A stretch of DNA of 58,152 bases from Acanthaster planci (GCF_001949145.1 NW_019091489.1:93945-152096), one strand, 5' to 3'; positions 39,356-49,521 are shown, counted from the first letter of the stretch. Program-made: numbers and translations. The notes: generated by a model not told the origin, from the sequence alone.

Positions 39356-39660
39356 TGGGCGGTATTGCCTTTTTCGATACTGCGGTATCTATGAAAAAAT
39401 ACCGCAGTATTTACTAATACCTTGGTACTCATTGCAGAAGGCAATGACGTCATCAAAAAGCAGCTGCAATGCTGACATTCAATGGCAAACCACAAACAAC
39501 ACTAGGGGCCAGCATAAAGGGTTTTAATGTCACAAAACCCCCTAAACTTAATAACTATTATAAATTATCTGCCCATTTGATGTCAAATAAAAGTTATTTA
39601 TGTGAAAGAATTTTTTTAAAAAGGGACGGTGTTTTAAGTACCGATTCGTTATATATGTGT
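39354..39660 (+). repeat. hAT-like MITE remnant (taggcttgggcggtat)
   Basis: It starts with taggcttgggcggtat and carries an internal inverted pair, gatactgcggtat and aataccgcagtattt, at 39380-39415. This is a common layout for hAT terminal regions. The right terminus was not identified. Confidence 0.35.
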
Positions 39661-40440
39661 GTGGTCACTAGAGGGCACTCGACAATAAGGTGACATCATC
39701 AGTGGATGATTTGAAGAATACTATACCCAAACAGACTTACAACGTTGAAAACAACTTCATACCTATTACCACTTGTGAACAATAAGACCACTTCCGGTTT
39801 CGACCGGAAGGAAGGGTCACGTGATTTGACCCACATGAGATAAATTCAAGACCACATTTTAACCTGGCACTTGCTGCAAACAGGATATTGCGGGAGGCTA
39901 CGGTTGATTTTATATGGATTTTTATACATTTAACAGAATATTCAAATATTCAAAATTTAATAATAAATCACTTGAAGTCACCATGACGTAAAAAATTCAC
40001 AATTATCTTCGTTTTATAGTTAGTGCTTGCTGTAAGTTTGACGACGATCAATGTTTAACAAGGTACGAAAATAGTGTCTCGAAAACATGTACAAAATCAA
40101 TGGGCTAAAATAAATATTAGAAAATCAATAATAAATCACTTGACGACGTCATAATGACGTAATATTTCTCGGACCATCTGTGTATAAAGGCTCCTCACTG
40201 GTATAAATTTGATGAAGATCCAAAATTGCTTAAAAATTAAAGTTGCAGCGACAAAAAACGTGTACAAAACAAATGGGCTTTTGAGCAGAAGAAGAAAAAG
40301 AAGAAAAAACGAGAGCTTATCTGTCTGTTTGCCAACAGAACAGAGGGCTTTTTCACATTCTTTTGTACATTTGAACAACTACGGCATCATGACATCAAGT
40401 CATTTTTCGTATATAAAACCCTTCTTTTAAGTTATCTGCA
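39660..40440 (+). repeat. Dispersed repeat family B, copy 3
   Basis: It follows copy 1 (14380-15000) closely: tgacatcatcagtggatgat, acttccggtttcgaccggaa, ggaagggtcacgtgatttga, cacttgctgcaaacagg, and then CRE-palindrome-like units and gatgaagatccaaaa. It ends near gagagcttatctgtctgtttg, which also ends the matching stretch at 12487-12510. Confidence 0.7.
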
Positions 40441-41160
40441 AAGTTTCAACCTGATAGAACATGTACTTCAGGAAATACAGTAAAATGTCGATAAGTTGAA
40501 GCTCATTGGAATGGACCAAAAGTTTGAGTTATATGACATTCGAATTTTTGAAAGTTACACGCTTCAGTGCACATGTAACCTTACTGGCTTACGGCTGTTG
40601 GCCTGCAAGCAGAGTCGAACACGAAGTGGATTTTAGGCTATCCCTACTGTGCAAGTTTTCCTCAAACATCATCATTAAACACGTTTTATGTGGTACATTA
40701 ATAAACAATAAACCAATGAAGTTATGTACCGGTACCTGTGTCTACGTCTTGCGAATTCATTCATTTGCTTTGCTTGATCGGGCTGTTACCGTAAAACGCT
40801 GCGTGTGGGCCAGTCAGAGTTTTCGTGCTGGGTCACGTGATACATGTACAAAGCGCTTGACGGCCCATCAATTGTGCCTGATTTAGGCTGCATCCTAATC
40901 TCTTGTCTAGAGCTAGGTCTTGGTACTCAGTCCATTAGAAATGCATGGAGACAATAGACCAAGCCGTAGCTTGCAGCAACGGGAACAGGGAAGACTTCTT
41001 TTTAAGTTTATTAACCCGAGTGTCTTTGACAGTTGTTTGTTTGAAACCTTAAAATACGAAAAGCCTTTTTGTTGTGTCTATGAGACAAATGCATGGAGTT
41101 CTAGTTTTCTTTCTTCGGCAAACGCTCACAAAAAATCATTATCTGCCAAATTCATTCAAT
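40440..41160. other. Non-coding DNA
   Basis: The open frame at 40506-40886 (126 codons) has no recognisable domain. Its Cys/Arg-rich composition gives no support, and I do not call it a gene. Confidence 0.4.
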
Positions 41161-41164
41161 GATT

Positions 41165-41960
41165 TCAACAAAATTTGGAGAGTATCTAGCTTGGCTGGAG
41201 TTTCATGTGAACTGACTAGCATGTTTGGCCATGGTCACATAGTGGTCACTTTCTTTGAAATTACAAATTCCTTCTTCCACAATGTTGGTCCAATTATTGT
41301 CAAACTTGGTCAATTATATCTCTGGACCTAGTGTCATAAAATGTGTTAATAGAATTTGGCCAGTGGTCACCTACATGTAGTGGTTACTAGTGGTCATTTT
41401 CTTCAAAATAACAAATTGCTTCTTGGTTCAACTACTGTCAAAATTGATTACTTACTGCTTTGGAACAAGCCTTAAGATTGGATGTTCACAGAATTTGGCC
41501 ACTGGTCACCTTATGGTCATCAAGGATCATTTTCTTTCATTGCATGGTTGAATACTCGCTACTTTTGGTATCAGTTACATGTGCATGTATCTGCCACCTT
41601 CCTTGCTAATTTCAGCCACATTTGGACCTAATCGTCCTTGACACAATTCCTGTTCTAAATGAAAAGCATACAGAGTCAAGGGTCACCTAGTGCTCAGTCA
41701 TGACTCAATCTCAAATTAGGGTGGTTGTACTGTATCTTCACAGGAAACACCATGTGGGTGGTTAACAGAATTAGGCCGATGGTTACCTAATGGTTACTGC
41801 AGGTCTTTTTTTTTTTCAAAACGTTCTAGTATTTGTTGTCCAGATGTAAAACTTGATCGTTTTCATTTCTGCAGCAAGCTTCGAGAACGGTTTACACAGA
41901 ATTTGGCAAGTGGTCACATGGTGGCATATGGAGGTCACTCAGTTTAGATCAAACATAATA
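41165..41960 (+). repeat. Degenerate tandem array of 'agaatttggcca.tggtcacct' units
   Basis: Five or more units of about 120-170 bp begin near 41170, 41350, 41490, 41765 and 41895. Each has a(a)aatttgg.ca.tggtcac, then tggt(c/t)a.t and attttctttcaa. Copies diverge strongly, indicating an old intronic satellite-like array. Confidence 0.65.
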
Positions 41961-42038
41961 GACTGATTCACTGACACTATTACTGCGGTGTCCCCGACAC
42001 TCAACTGTTCAGCAATGGAACAATTGAATTTGGTCCGT

Positions 42039-42238
42039 ATCTCTAACAGTGCTGTAGTCAAGACACTGAAGACCTTCACAAGGCCACACAAGACCAACTC
42101 AAGGCGTTCAGTTTGAATTCAAGTCAAATGAACTGCGACAAAATCATTCCTTTGTCACTGTTCACCCTGTTACTTGTGACTGGTCTTGCACATGGTCTTT
42201 GTCTGGCCTTGTGATGTCTCAACAACTCTGATCTCTAG
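42039..42238. mobile_element. Short hAT-type MITE, 184 bp
   Basis: The ends are CAGTGCTGTAG on the left and CAACTCTG on the right (CAGAGTTG inverted). The flanks atctctaa and atctctag form an 8-bp target duplication with one difference. The interior has many short words in both orientations (caagac, gtctt, gaccttc). It lies in the 8.2-kb GAPDH intron. Confidence 0.65.
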
Positions 42239-42239
42239 T

Positions 42240-43320
42240 ATGTAGAGAATTCCATTAAAAGCCCATTTCCGGAACAAGACTATACACGATTTGCATACAT
42301 TTAGGCAGGAGATATGATGATGTTTAAGCCAGACTTACTGCTAGTCACCTTGTGTGCACCTTCAACATTTCCAAAGCTGCTCACGGATGATATACATGTA
42401 CATGTATCTGTACTTCCTGAAGAACATTAGCTCTCGTTTGTAAGTGTGCTTTCTAGCAAATTGGCTTATCCAAACAAAAGAGGTCTTTTATCCCCTTAAC
42501 TCCTTTGTGTATCATGTGGGCACCCGATTCAATTTTAATCATTTCAGAAAGGCATTTCCGTTTTACTGTTGGTTGAGGGTGGGCCCATTTTGTAGCAGTC
42601 GTTAATACATCAACCGCAGAAATAAAAAGAGAATTCTTAAATGAGCGTACATGTCCCCGTGGAACAAATAAGGAAAAGTGTGTGTTTACACAGTGGTTAA
42701 AGTAACTACTTCGCCAATGTCAGCGGAACAATTTTCAAGGTGGGGGGATAGTGGTGGACATAAATCAGCCATTAGGAGACCTGCCAAAAGTAAAAAAGTG
42801 GGAGGGGGGCTGTGACCCCTCTGCTTCTGCCGCCAGTGTACCTCATATTGCTAAGGGGTCACAGGCTCCCAGCACTCCCATGTCCTTTGCACTATTTGTC
42901 GTGGAAGGAACCAGTGTGTGTTGCTGATATCTGATGACAGACAAGGACTGTTTCTGCTCTTTGGTTGTCCACGTACATACAATTTAATACCACACAAAAG
43001 GTGTACCACACCTGCAGGAACTGAGGTTAAATAAAATTGATTTTTGACTGCATTACGTCTTTAATGTCCTAATGGTCCTCAAGAAGAAGAAAACTTCAAA
43101 GTTCAAGCAATTTTCCTTCTTCATAGAATAAATATCAAATTATGCATGTGAAACTCCACATTACAGGAGCACAGTTTTCTAATATTTTCAGCACAGGTTT
43201 AAAAGCCGTGCTTAAAAATTATAATCTGGTCATGCTAACATGGCCTGCTTCTATGCAGCACTCAACCAAAATTGATCCCTCTAACAGGAAGTTGAAATGG
43301 AAATTCTACGACAAAGAACT
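42240..43320. other. Non-coding GAPDH intron DNA
   Basis: No gene or repeat partner is recognised up to the GAPDH exon at 43324. A short frame at 43142-43336 runs antisense into that exon and is not a gene. Confidence 0.4.
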
Positions 43321-43322
43321 TA

Positions 43323-43421
<99 letters not shown>

Positions 43422-43429
43422 TCAGGCAA

Positions 43430-44490
43430 GAGTGAAAAGTGTGAGCCACATATGCATTACAAGAGAAATGATAGACCTAAAATTGATCTGCTCCGTAGGC
43501 TTATTTTTTAAAGTCACTTGTAAAAGGAAAGTTGGATTACAGTTTATTACTTAATGTAGCTTAATCAAGTTAAGCTACATATACAGTGTATATGCAATCT
43601 TCGATTAGCCTTTTTCCAGAACACATGGAGAAGTTGGGCTGTTCATTTATTTGAAGCAAAAGTAACTTTTTTCTGTGATGTTTTCTTACGAAAAGAGGAT
43701 TCATAGGGGAAACAGATTAAGTAATTCTTTTTAACAAAACTGAGTAGAACGGTATACTTGAAAGTAGGCTTAGTATGTCTGTCACATCATTTAGCCCATA
43801 CTAAATTAAGCATAGGTATAAGCTATTTGTACACCTTCACCTGTAAAGACAAAACAAATAACTTCCCTGGAATGGAGTTGACTTCTATGCTTTGTTTAAA
43901 AGTACTTGTTTACAGGTTCAGTCAAAACTTAAATGTTGACTAAAGAGGCATCCATGTAAAACTTCTTTACAGAAGTCATTCAAAGCCCAATCAAACTTGA
44001 AATACCAAAGGTAGATTGTTTTTATTGAATCTACCTTGATGTATCATAGTAAGCAAAACAATGTAATATAATACTCATATAATCACTTTTATTTTATTGT
44101 CTTTTACTGTTTTCTTTTTCTACTGACCAAGGCCACCAAAGCAGGGCTAGAAACCCCATAAAAGAGCTTCATCCTTACTAACAGGGTTTTGCTGAGTTTT
44201 TATATGATACAGACTATGGAAAAGCAGGGAACTGTTTCATAAATTGTTTGTATATGAATATGTACGCATGTGGAGTTAACAAAATTCCTGAAACACTTCT
44301 GCATATACATGTACATCTCTTTGGACAAACATGAAAGTACAAGCGCAAAGAACAGAGTATTTATCACTGACAACTGATGACCTGGGCCCTCTCTCAAGAA
44401 AAAGTGAAAGAAATGCCTCAAAAGATGTGAGCATTCTTGAGGATGTTGAACAGTACAAGCCTGTTTTCCCGAACACTGTTGCAGTGATGT
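43430..44490. other. Non-coding DNA
   Basis: No gene is recognised. The ORFs at 44200-44506 and 44331-44687 are mutually antisense and fall in the DIRS-like terminal region. Confidence 0.4.
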
Positions 44491-44499
44491 TGTGGGAAA

Positions 44500-44960
44500 C
44501 TGACAAAATCCTTTCCCACGTGGAGTGGGTCAGGTCTCCTAGTGATACTTACCCCTATCCAGCCAACATATATGCAAATTTCCCATGTGCATATTACTAT
44601 TTGCTGAAAAGACATGATTATGCATGCTGCCTTTTGACCCTGCACAATGCACTGCGGTCCCGCTGCCATGTTCGTTGTTCTTTTTGAAGTGGTGAAAATC
44701 AACGGAGCCAAAGTGGGGAAGGATAGGCAGGAGCGGATGGGCAGGGGCAATTATCACTAGGAGACCTGACCACTCCACGTGGGGGAGGAGTCTCCTGCAT
44801 TTACATACATGTACCTCTGCCCAGCCTACATATATGCAAAGTGGCATCAAATCCTGGAGGTGGGTCGGGGAAGGGAGTGTAGTTACAGAAAGGAACAAAA
44901 TGCGCGCATCGCAGGAGCAAGCACTCACCAAGAGAAACTGCCAAGTCAAGCTATTCATCA
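44500..44960. repeat. Terminal region of the DIRS-like element with inverted repeat
   Basis: The segment 44514-44549 (cccacgtggagtgggtcagg, tctcctagtgata) is the reverse complement of 44748-44786 with few differences. The direct repeat acatatatgcaaa occurs at 44567 and 44829. DIRS elements carry inverted termini and internal complementary regions, which fits this layout. The segment shares sequence with 25270-25500. Confidence 0.55.
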
Positions 44961-44980
44961 CCCCACCATGGACGCAGCTT

Positions 44981-45790
44981 CTACAGAAAGGTCCGAAGCC
45001 CTAAAGGATCGTTGGACAACGTCCAGCACCTCAAGTGAAGACCCTCCGGTGCTGGGTGGAGGATCCCTGACTTTGGTTGATAGAGGAAGTCCTCCCTGAC
45101 TGGAAGGACCAGCGGCCATCGTATCAGGAGTCTTGTCAGTCTTGGAAACCACAACAGGCGAGGACAGGAGGGTCTGACATGGCTGCTGTTGTATCTTGGA
45201 CAGGATCTGCTGGATGAGGGAGACTGGAGGACAGGCCCGATTAGTCGACCTGTATGGCGTCCGTCACCCATGCCCGCAGTTGACGGTACCTGGAGCAGAA
45301 CATCAGAAGATGGGTACTGTCAGCAGATGCGAAAAGGCTGATATGAGGACACTCGATTTCCACAAAAATCTGTTTGACTATGTTTGGATGAAGAGTCCAC
45401 TCTGTCAGATGGACAGTGCCCTGAGAGAGTGCATCTGCTATGCTGTTGCTAGTTCCTGCTATGTGGACTGCCTGGAAAGTGATCCCTTAATCGCTAGCCC
45501 ACACGAAGAGCTGCCATGCAAGGACGCAGAGTTGAGGAGAGCAAGCGCCACCCTGGTGGATGATGTACGCCACTGCTGTAAAGTTGTTGCTCTGGATTCG
45601 AATGGAAGGGCCTATTAAATGCTGTCGGAAGTAAAAGTTTTGAATGCCACTTGAAGTTCCAGCATGTTGATGTGTTTGCCTCGATAGGCGAACAAACCAG
45701 TACGGTACCCAGACAGCGGAGGCGTGGAGTGGAGGAAGGGAGGCTCCCATCTGAATAGCAACTTGTCCATTGTCACAGTCACGTCAGAAC
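44981..45790 (-). pseudogene. DIRS-like retrotransposon RNase H region and downstream part
   Basis: Minus-strand frames read IQSNNFTAVAYIIHQGG, AWQLFVWASD (stop), HIAGTSNSIADALS, and then LFASADSTH near 45330. They continue through WPLVLPVREDFLYQPKSG and TLSNDP near 45000-45100. These are the RNase H and connection blocks of DIRS-type retrotransposons, which integrate with a tyrosine recombinase instead of an integrase. The expected first catalytic Asp is replaced in IQSNN. At least one stop and a frameshift break the reading. The tyrosine recombinase domain is deleted. The main RT domain to the right (45800-46210) is also mostly missing. Confidence 0.8.
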
Positions 45791-46216
45791 TTGGAGATCA
45801 GAAAGGAAGGCCGACTGCCAACAGGTTCAGGATTGATGGACGATGAAGGCAAAGAGGAGTAGTCACCGGTGCTGCCACCTGAAGGGACCGGGGGCATGAT
45901 GTGTGAACCCTCGGCCAGCGAGACGTGGCTGGAGTCTTTAAGGAGCGGCTGGGAAAAAAAATCAACTGGGGTCTGATGGCTGAGTTGCTGACCGGAGCAG
46001 GCAACTAAAGGAACAGCCTAACAAGGGGGGTGGATTTGCCTGTCATCTCGGTGGCAGCAGTGGCTGCTGGCGTGAAGGAGCAACGGGTTCATGAAGTGAG
46101 ATTTTCTTGGTGGTCTCCATACGCTTCACCTCCGACTCTTGGACCTCGGTAAATTTCCCGCCGAAGTCGAAGTTGTCTCTGAGAAAAAGCAGATCAAGCA
46201 GTTTGTGCTTGACCGA

Positions 46217-46825
46217 CTAGTAGGGAATGTGCATGGCGTCCACGGCATTGGCTCTGTAGCTGAAAGTGGTCAGAAGCAAAATGTGGGTGCACTGTTCAAA
46301 GACAGAGTTAAGTCCCTCATCAAGCCCTCGCAGGGCATCGGCCGCAAACTCACCAAAGACCGGAGAGTCCTCCTTGCAGGCCCAGACAATATATTCCAAG
46401 AAAAGCTGAACATTAGAGACCGAAGCCAGAAGCCATACGAAGGCGATGGAGAACTGAGTCAAAGTTGGCCTTGTCCTTATCCCAAGAAGTGTTGCGTTTG
46501 CTGGAATCGGGCAAAATCTTGTCTCTGACAGAGTCAGGGATATCCAGAGTTGACAGGAAGCGAGAGACGTCCTCCTGGGCAGAGCGGTAGTAAGACAAGC
46601 CTCGGAGGAGTTGTACACCGGCACTTGGCCTTCGCAAGAACGTTCATCATCTCTACGCAGGAACGATCTGGGGGATCTCCAGGAAAACGGCTCAGCTGAC
46701 TCAATGCGTGAAGGGTGATGCTTGAACAAAGTGTTTCCTTGCTCTGCAGGCGTAGGGTCCGACGATGGGAGTCTGAGAACATGGATCATGTCTTGCTCAA
46801 GAAGGTGGCCCTTGGGTTGAGTCAA
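46217..46825 (-). pseudogene. DIRS-like gag (ORF1) remnant, 5' end truncated
   Basis: Two overlapping minus-strand frames (46825-46217 and 46637-46413) together cover a gag-like protein similar to the one at 57651-58073. Both contain DMIH(V/I)L, a K.HP(S/A)R block, a 'DxSRFL/DNFL' block (AQEDVSRFLSTLDIP here) and a D.I.LPDSSKR block. A frame change near 46640 divides it. There is no methionine start, and the protein appears cut on its N-terminal side near 46830, where the AT-rich virus-like segment begins. Gag of this type packages the retroelement RNA. Confidence 0.7.
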
Positions 46826-46934
46826 GCGGGAGTTGAGTCAACAGACTTTTATGCTAGTTATTGATTACTTATTGATTACTTATTCCTCGCTTGAGCATGG
46901 CTATTACAGTTGTGCTTAAGCTTTTTTTATTTTA

Positions 46935-46946
46935 CTTATAATTAAG
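46935..46946 (+). promoter_or_regulatory. Promoter-like box before the first gene of the virus-like element
   Basis: The run cttataattaag directly precedes the ATG at 46947. It matches the boxes before other genes of this element (cttatattaaaa at 47543 and 47937, tatataataaa on the minus arm). The short distance to the start codon supports use of this ATG. Confidence 0.5.
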
Positions 46947-47162
46947 ATGATAGCTCTGCTTGAATACATTCAACTAGTTATTCAAATAACTATAGCAGTC
47001 AATTTAAGTTCTTATACCTATAAATATCTACAGCTTAAGCAAACATTTAACCATATTAAAAACCATAAATTAAAATGGACGACATCAAAAGCATCCTCGC
47101 TAATTCAAAAACGGAACCAACTGAATCCAAATTTAACGTCAAGGGTCGCCTTTGCTCGATAG
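46947..47162 (+). CDS. Small membrane protein, leftmost gene of the virus-like element
   Basis: The frame encodes 71 residues. Residues 1-26 are hydrophobic (MIALLEYIQLVIQITIAVNL), a probable membrane anchor, followed by a strongly basic tail rich in K, H and N. It overlaps the next gene (starting 47075) by 88 bases in another frame, typical of compact viral genomes. The start is chosen because a promoter-like box abuts it. I do not recognise the family, and the C-terminal portion after the overlap may be fortuitous. Confidence 0.5.
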   Translation: MIALLEYIQLVIQITIAVNLSSYTYKYLQLKQTFNHIKNHKLKWTTSKASSLIQKRNQLNPNLTSRVAFAR

Positions 47163-47578
47163 CTGCATCAGGTGAATCTAAAAAATACCTGGGTAAAGAT
47201 TACTCTGTAAAAGACATCGAGTCACTTAGCCCCAAAGACCAAGAAAAGCTATTCAATCTGTACAAAGTTAAATTCGGTAAAGATATCGTGAAAACCCTCG
47301 GTAACGCGATTTGCAGCTTGCATGTGCGTCTTTTGGGAATTGCAACGCCCGTTGATATTTTAGGTTTCAACGTTAATTTAACGTCTGAACAAGACTTGAC
47401 AAAAGACCTTAACGACGATCCGATCATTAGTCAAATGATGGGTCACCTACTAAGCGAGATCTGCTACAAGTACAGCATATGCTTATCACCATTGGCAGCT
47501 GCGTTGATTACCATTAAACATTTAGAGTTCAACAAAAGTTCTCTTATATTAAAAGAGGATGTCAACAGAAGCGAATGA
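47075..47578 (+). CDS. Virus-like element protein, 167 residues, helical, function unknown
   Basis: The frame is intact with no breaks. It begins MDDIKSILANS. The N-terminal 35 residues are polar. Then a GKDYSVKDIESLSPKDQEKL block and a long mostly helical domain with conserved-looking hydrophobic spacing lead to SPLAAALITIKHLEF near the C-terminus. It has no signal peptide. An AT-rich box (ccatattaaaaacc) lies about 18 bases upstream. Its end overlaps the next gene by 20 bases. I have the impression that proteins of this pattern recur as uncharacterised products in other marine invertebrate genomes, but this is unverified recollection. A structural or scaffold role is possible, not shown. 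Confidence 0.8.
   Translation: MDDIKSILANSKTEPTESKFNVKGRLCSIAASGESKKYLGKDYSVKDIESLSPKDQEKLFNLYKVKFGKDIVKTLGNAICSLHVRLLGIATPVDILGFNVNLTSEQDLTKDLNDDPIISQMMGHLLSEICYKYSICLSPLAAALITIKHLEFNKSSLILKEDVNRSE
47543..47554 (+). promoter_or_regulatory. Promoter-like box cttatattaaaa
   Basis: The box lies four bases before the ATG at 47559. An identical 12-mer occurs at 47937-47948, directly next to the start codon of the following gene. Confidence 0.6.
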
Positions 47579-47924
47579 AGTGAGCCCAAACCTGGCCAAC
47601 AGCCCGGTAAAGACCCAAATCCAAACGGTGACTAAAGATAAAAATCCGAGACGAGTGGAACAAGGTAAGAAATTAGCAGATCATAATAAGATGAAGCAGC
47701 AGTTAGCTAAAATGAAATTAGGTGAAGCAAGTGAACCGAGCTCGAAAAATAAAATTTACAAAACGGTTTCGGAGAATAAAAATTTAATATTAGGTGGATT
47801 AGCCATTGGAGCGCTCGCGGTATATTTAATTTGGAAAAATAAGTGCACGCCTATGAAAGTTGAACCACCACCACCTTTCAGAAGCGAGGGTAATGAGCGA
47901 CCCGAAATTTTAGATATGGAATAA
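47559..47924 (+). CDS. Single-pass membrane protein of the virus-like element
   Basis: It has 121 residues. Residues 1-65 are basic and coil-forming with many K and Q. Residues about 73-92 (NLILGGLAIGALAVYLIW) form one clear transmembrane helix. The tail is short and proline-rich (VEPPPPF). No signal peptide is present, so it is a tail- or mid-anchored protein. It overlaps the end of the 47075-47578 gene by 20 bases in a different frame. The frame is intact. A virion or host-membrane protein is a reasonable inference, but no family is recognised. Confidence 0.75.
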   Translation: MSTEANEVSPNLANSPVKTQIQTVTKDKNPRRVEQGKKLADHNKMKQQLAKMKLGEASEPSSKNKIYKTVSENKNLILGGLAIGALAVYLIWKNKCTPMKVEPPPPFRSEGNERPEILDME

Positions 47925-47936
47925 ATTTAAAAACAC

Positions 47937-47948
47937 CTTATATTAAAA
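47937..47948 (+). promoter_or_regulatory. Promoter-like box cttatattaaaa
   Basis: The twelve bases abut the ATG at 47949 and are identical to the box at 47543-47554. The gene behind it is broken, so the box was probably kept by descent. Confidence 0.6.
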
Positions 47949-48198
47949 ATGAGTAACGCTTAAATCAATCGACGTAAATGAAATCACCAATACTGTTTAC
48001 CACGGCGCTGTAGTCTCAGCGATTTCTATGGGTTAGGCTATGCTATCGAGTAAGCTATCTAAAATCAAACCACCAGACCTAAATAAATTATCTGCCAAAG
48101 ACGCGTTAAAATTGACCGCGGTGTCAAGCGGTGCGTTAGCTACCCAGGGTTGGCTAGTGGCACAAGGCATATTACCCGTGAGTTTGCCCATCGTTTAA
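47949..48198 (+). pseudogene. Small hydrophobic protein gene, broken
   Basis: ATG at 47949 is followed after four codons by a stop. A shift of one frame restores a long reading of about 80 codons to the TAA at 48196, with one further in-frame TAG at 48034-48036. The reading is hydrophobic at both ends (YHGAVVSAISMG and ALATQGWLVAQGILPVSLPI), so it was probably a two-helix membrane protein. The break near 47960 and the stop make it non-functional. The promoter-like box next to the ATG supports the gene call. Confidence 0.6.
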
Positions 48199-48236
48199 AG
48201 TTGTTTTTAAATCGTTTATTTTAAAGTTAAAGTAAA

Positions 48237-48638
48237 ATGCCTGAAGGATTTAATCCAGAGGAAATACCTCTTCAAAATCTAGATAACGAAGAAACAAATC
48301 AAAATGATTTAGATTGGGGTTATTCATTGTTTGAAGAAGATCCTATTGACGTTGGGCCAGACAAAGAAGATGAAATATATGAGTTAATTAAAGACGTTGA
48401 TCCTTTACACAAAACGGAACTAACAAGACAAGTCAACTTAATGGAGCTTAGGCGACTGTTGCACAAATCTAAAGTGAACGATTTTTACTCAGCTATAAAA
48501 AAAGAAACTGGGTATGAAATAGAAATTAAAGACCCAAATATTTTTAATTTAGACAGTAAAGATCGCCTATATGTAAAGTTCGAAGGCAAAAAAGTTCTTT
48601 TAACCCCCCCAAAAATAGTAAAATATTTCTTAGCCTAA
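48237..48638 (+). CDS. Acidic protein of the virus-like element, 133 residues
   Basis: The frame is intact and starts MPEGFNPEEIPLQNL. The first 60 residues are very acidic (NLDNEETNQNDLD and DVGPDKEDEIYE). The second half is mixed-charge and probably helical, with MELRRLLHKSKVNDF and a VKFEGKKVLLTPPKIV end. It has no membrane segment or signal. The upstream region has tttattttaaagttaaagtaaa just before the ATG. I do not recognise it. The next gene starts within about 30 bases. Confidence 0.7.
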   Translation: MPEGFNPEEIPLQNLDNEETNQNDLDWGYSLFEEDPIDVGPDKEDEIYELIKDVDPLHKTELTRQVNLMELRRLLHKSKVNDFYSAIKKETGYEIEIKDPNIFNLDSKDRLYVKFEGKKVLLTPPKIVKYFLA

Positions 48639-48665
48639 ATACTATTAGACAAAGAACAAACGTGG

Positions 48666-49463
48666 GTTTTATAAGACGCATTTAAGGATTTACCAATTAT
48701 GTTTCTGGCAAAACAAAACAGCAGGCGCAAGAAGTGGCTCGTAAACTCGCGGAACTTCATCCCGAGAGCATAGAATTAGTAGAACTGCCCCAAGAAGCAG
48801 ATCTAGCGAGCAACATTGTGGAAGACATCACCCGTGACGTAAACGTTTAAACCGAAGGGTTAAATTACAGAGAACTCGTCGCTTTAGATAAATCATTACA
48901 AACGATAAAAGGAGAATTAATTTTAAATCAAGGTAAATTAGATCAGTGAGAGGCAAAAGTTCAACAAGTCGAAGCCGAGTTAGAAGAAGCGACATCTGAA
49001 GGAGAACGTACAGAACTTCAACGGCAATTGGACGACCTACGAGTCGAAAAACAGGTAGATTAGAAGTCATCGAACGATATTTCGAGAGCAGGGCGTGACG
49101 ATCGTAAGTATTTTAGCGGCTTTTTCACTAGCGGTGAGTACTATCGTTAGTAGCATCGTAGTCAGCGTTAGAGCTGCCGGAACGCCTAGCATCACGCCAG
49201 AACCGACACCTGAACCTTCTGAACCAAAACCCCCCTCCAAAGGTGGCGTAATCGATTGGATCAAACGTCAACTGTGGAATTTGGCAAATGTGTTGAAGAA
49301 ACTCGGGTTGAAAGCTTTAGGCGCTTTGCCCGAAATCATCGGTAGGGTTTTGAGCTGGCTGTTCAACGTGGCGAGTAAAGTGGTTGGATGGATAGCAGAT
49401 CACGTGTGGACTTTATTTTTAGCGATCGATTATGTAGCTTTGACTTTTATACGAAAAATGTAA
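48666..49463 (+). pseudogene. Coiled-coil plus membrane-helix protein, broken
   Basis: The first part, roughly 48686-49060, is open except for stops at 48848 (TAA), 48947 (TGA) and 49061 (TAG). It is coiled-coil forming, rich in E, Q and L (VQQVEAELEEATSEGERTEL). After a frameshift near 49065-49090 the reading continues as IFREQGVTIVSILAAFSLAV and on to the stop at 49461. That part has one hydrophobic N-terminal helix, a T/P/E-rich linker, an amphipathic region (IDWIKRQLWNLANVLKKLG) and a hydrophobic C-terminal helix. An apparent GTG start at 49095 is inside the protein, since coding character extends upstream of it. I infer one original gene of about 260 codons; no family is named. Confidence 0.6.
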
Positions 49464-49480
49464 TTTTAGGCCAAAAAATT

Positions 49481-49510
49481 AAGCCCCTTCTCAAATTTGA
49501 GAAGGGGCTT
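49481..49510. terminator. Perfect 30-bp palindrome with T-runs on both strands between convergent genes
   Basis: The arms are aagccccttctcaaa and tttgagaaggggctt, with no mismatch and no unpaired centre. On the plus strand it is followed by tttttta, and on the minus strand by aattttttgg. The plus-strand gene stop is 17 bases before it and the minus-strand gene stop is 11 bases after it. This has the architecture of a bidirectional intrinsic transcription terminator. Transcript cleavage at a hairpin is also known in some large DNA viruses. Confidence 0.75.
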
Positions 49511-49521
49511 TTTTATGCCTT

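Noticed and set aside
40506-40886. 126-codon plus-strand frame
   Set aside because: No domain, no splice or promoter context, and composition like random sequence.
48848-49063. Possible alternative genetic code or stop readthrough in the virus-like element
   Set aside because: All three stop codons occur in frame, they are accompanied by frameshifts, and neighbouring genes end cleanly at stops; decay is simpler.
49095-49463. Independent 122-codon gene with a GTG start
   Set aside because: Coding text continues upstream of the GTG, so it is the back part of a longer broken gene.
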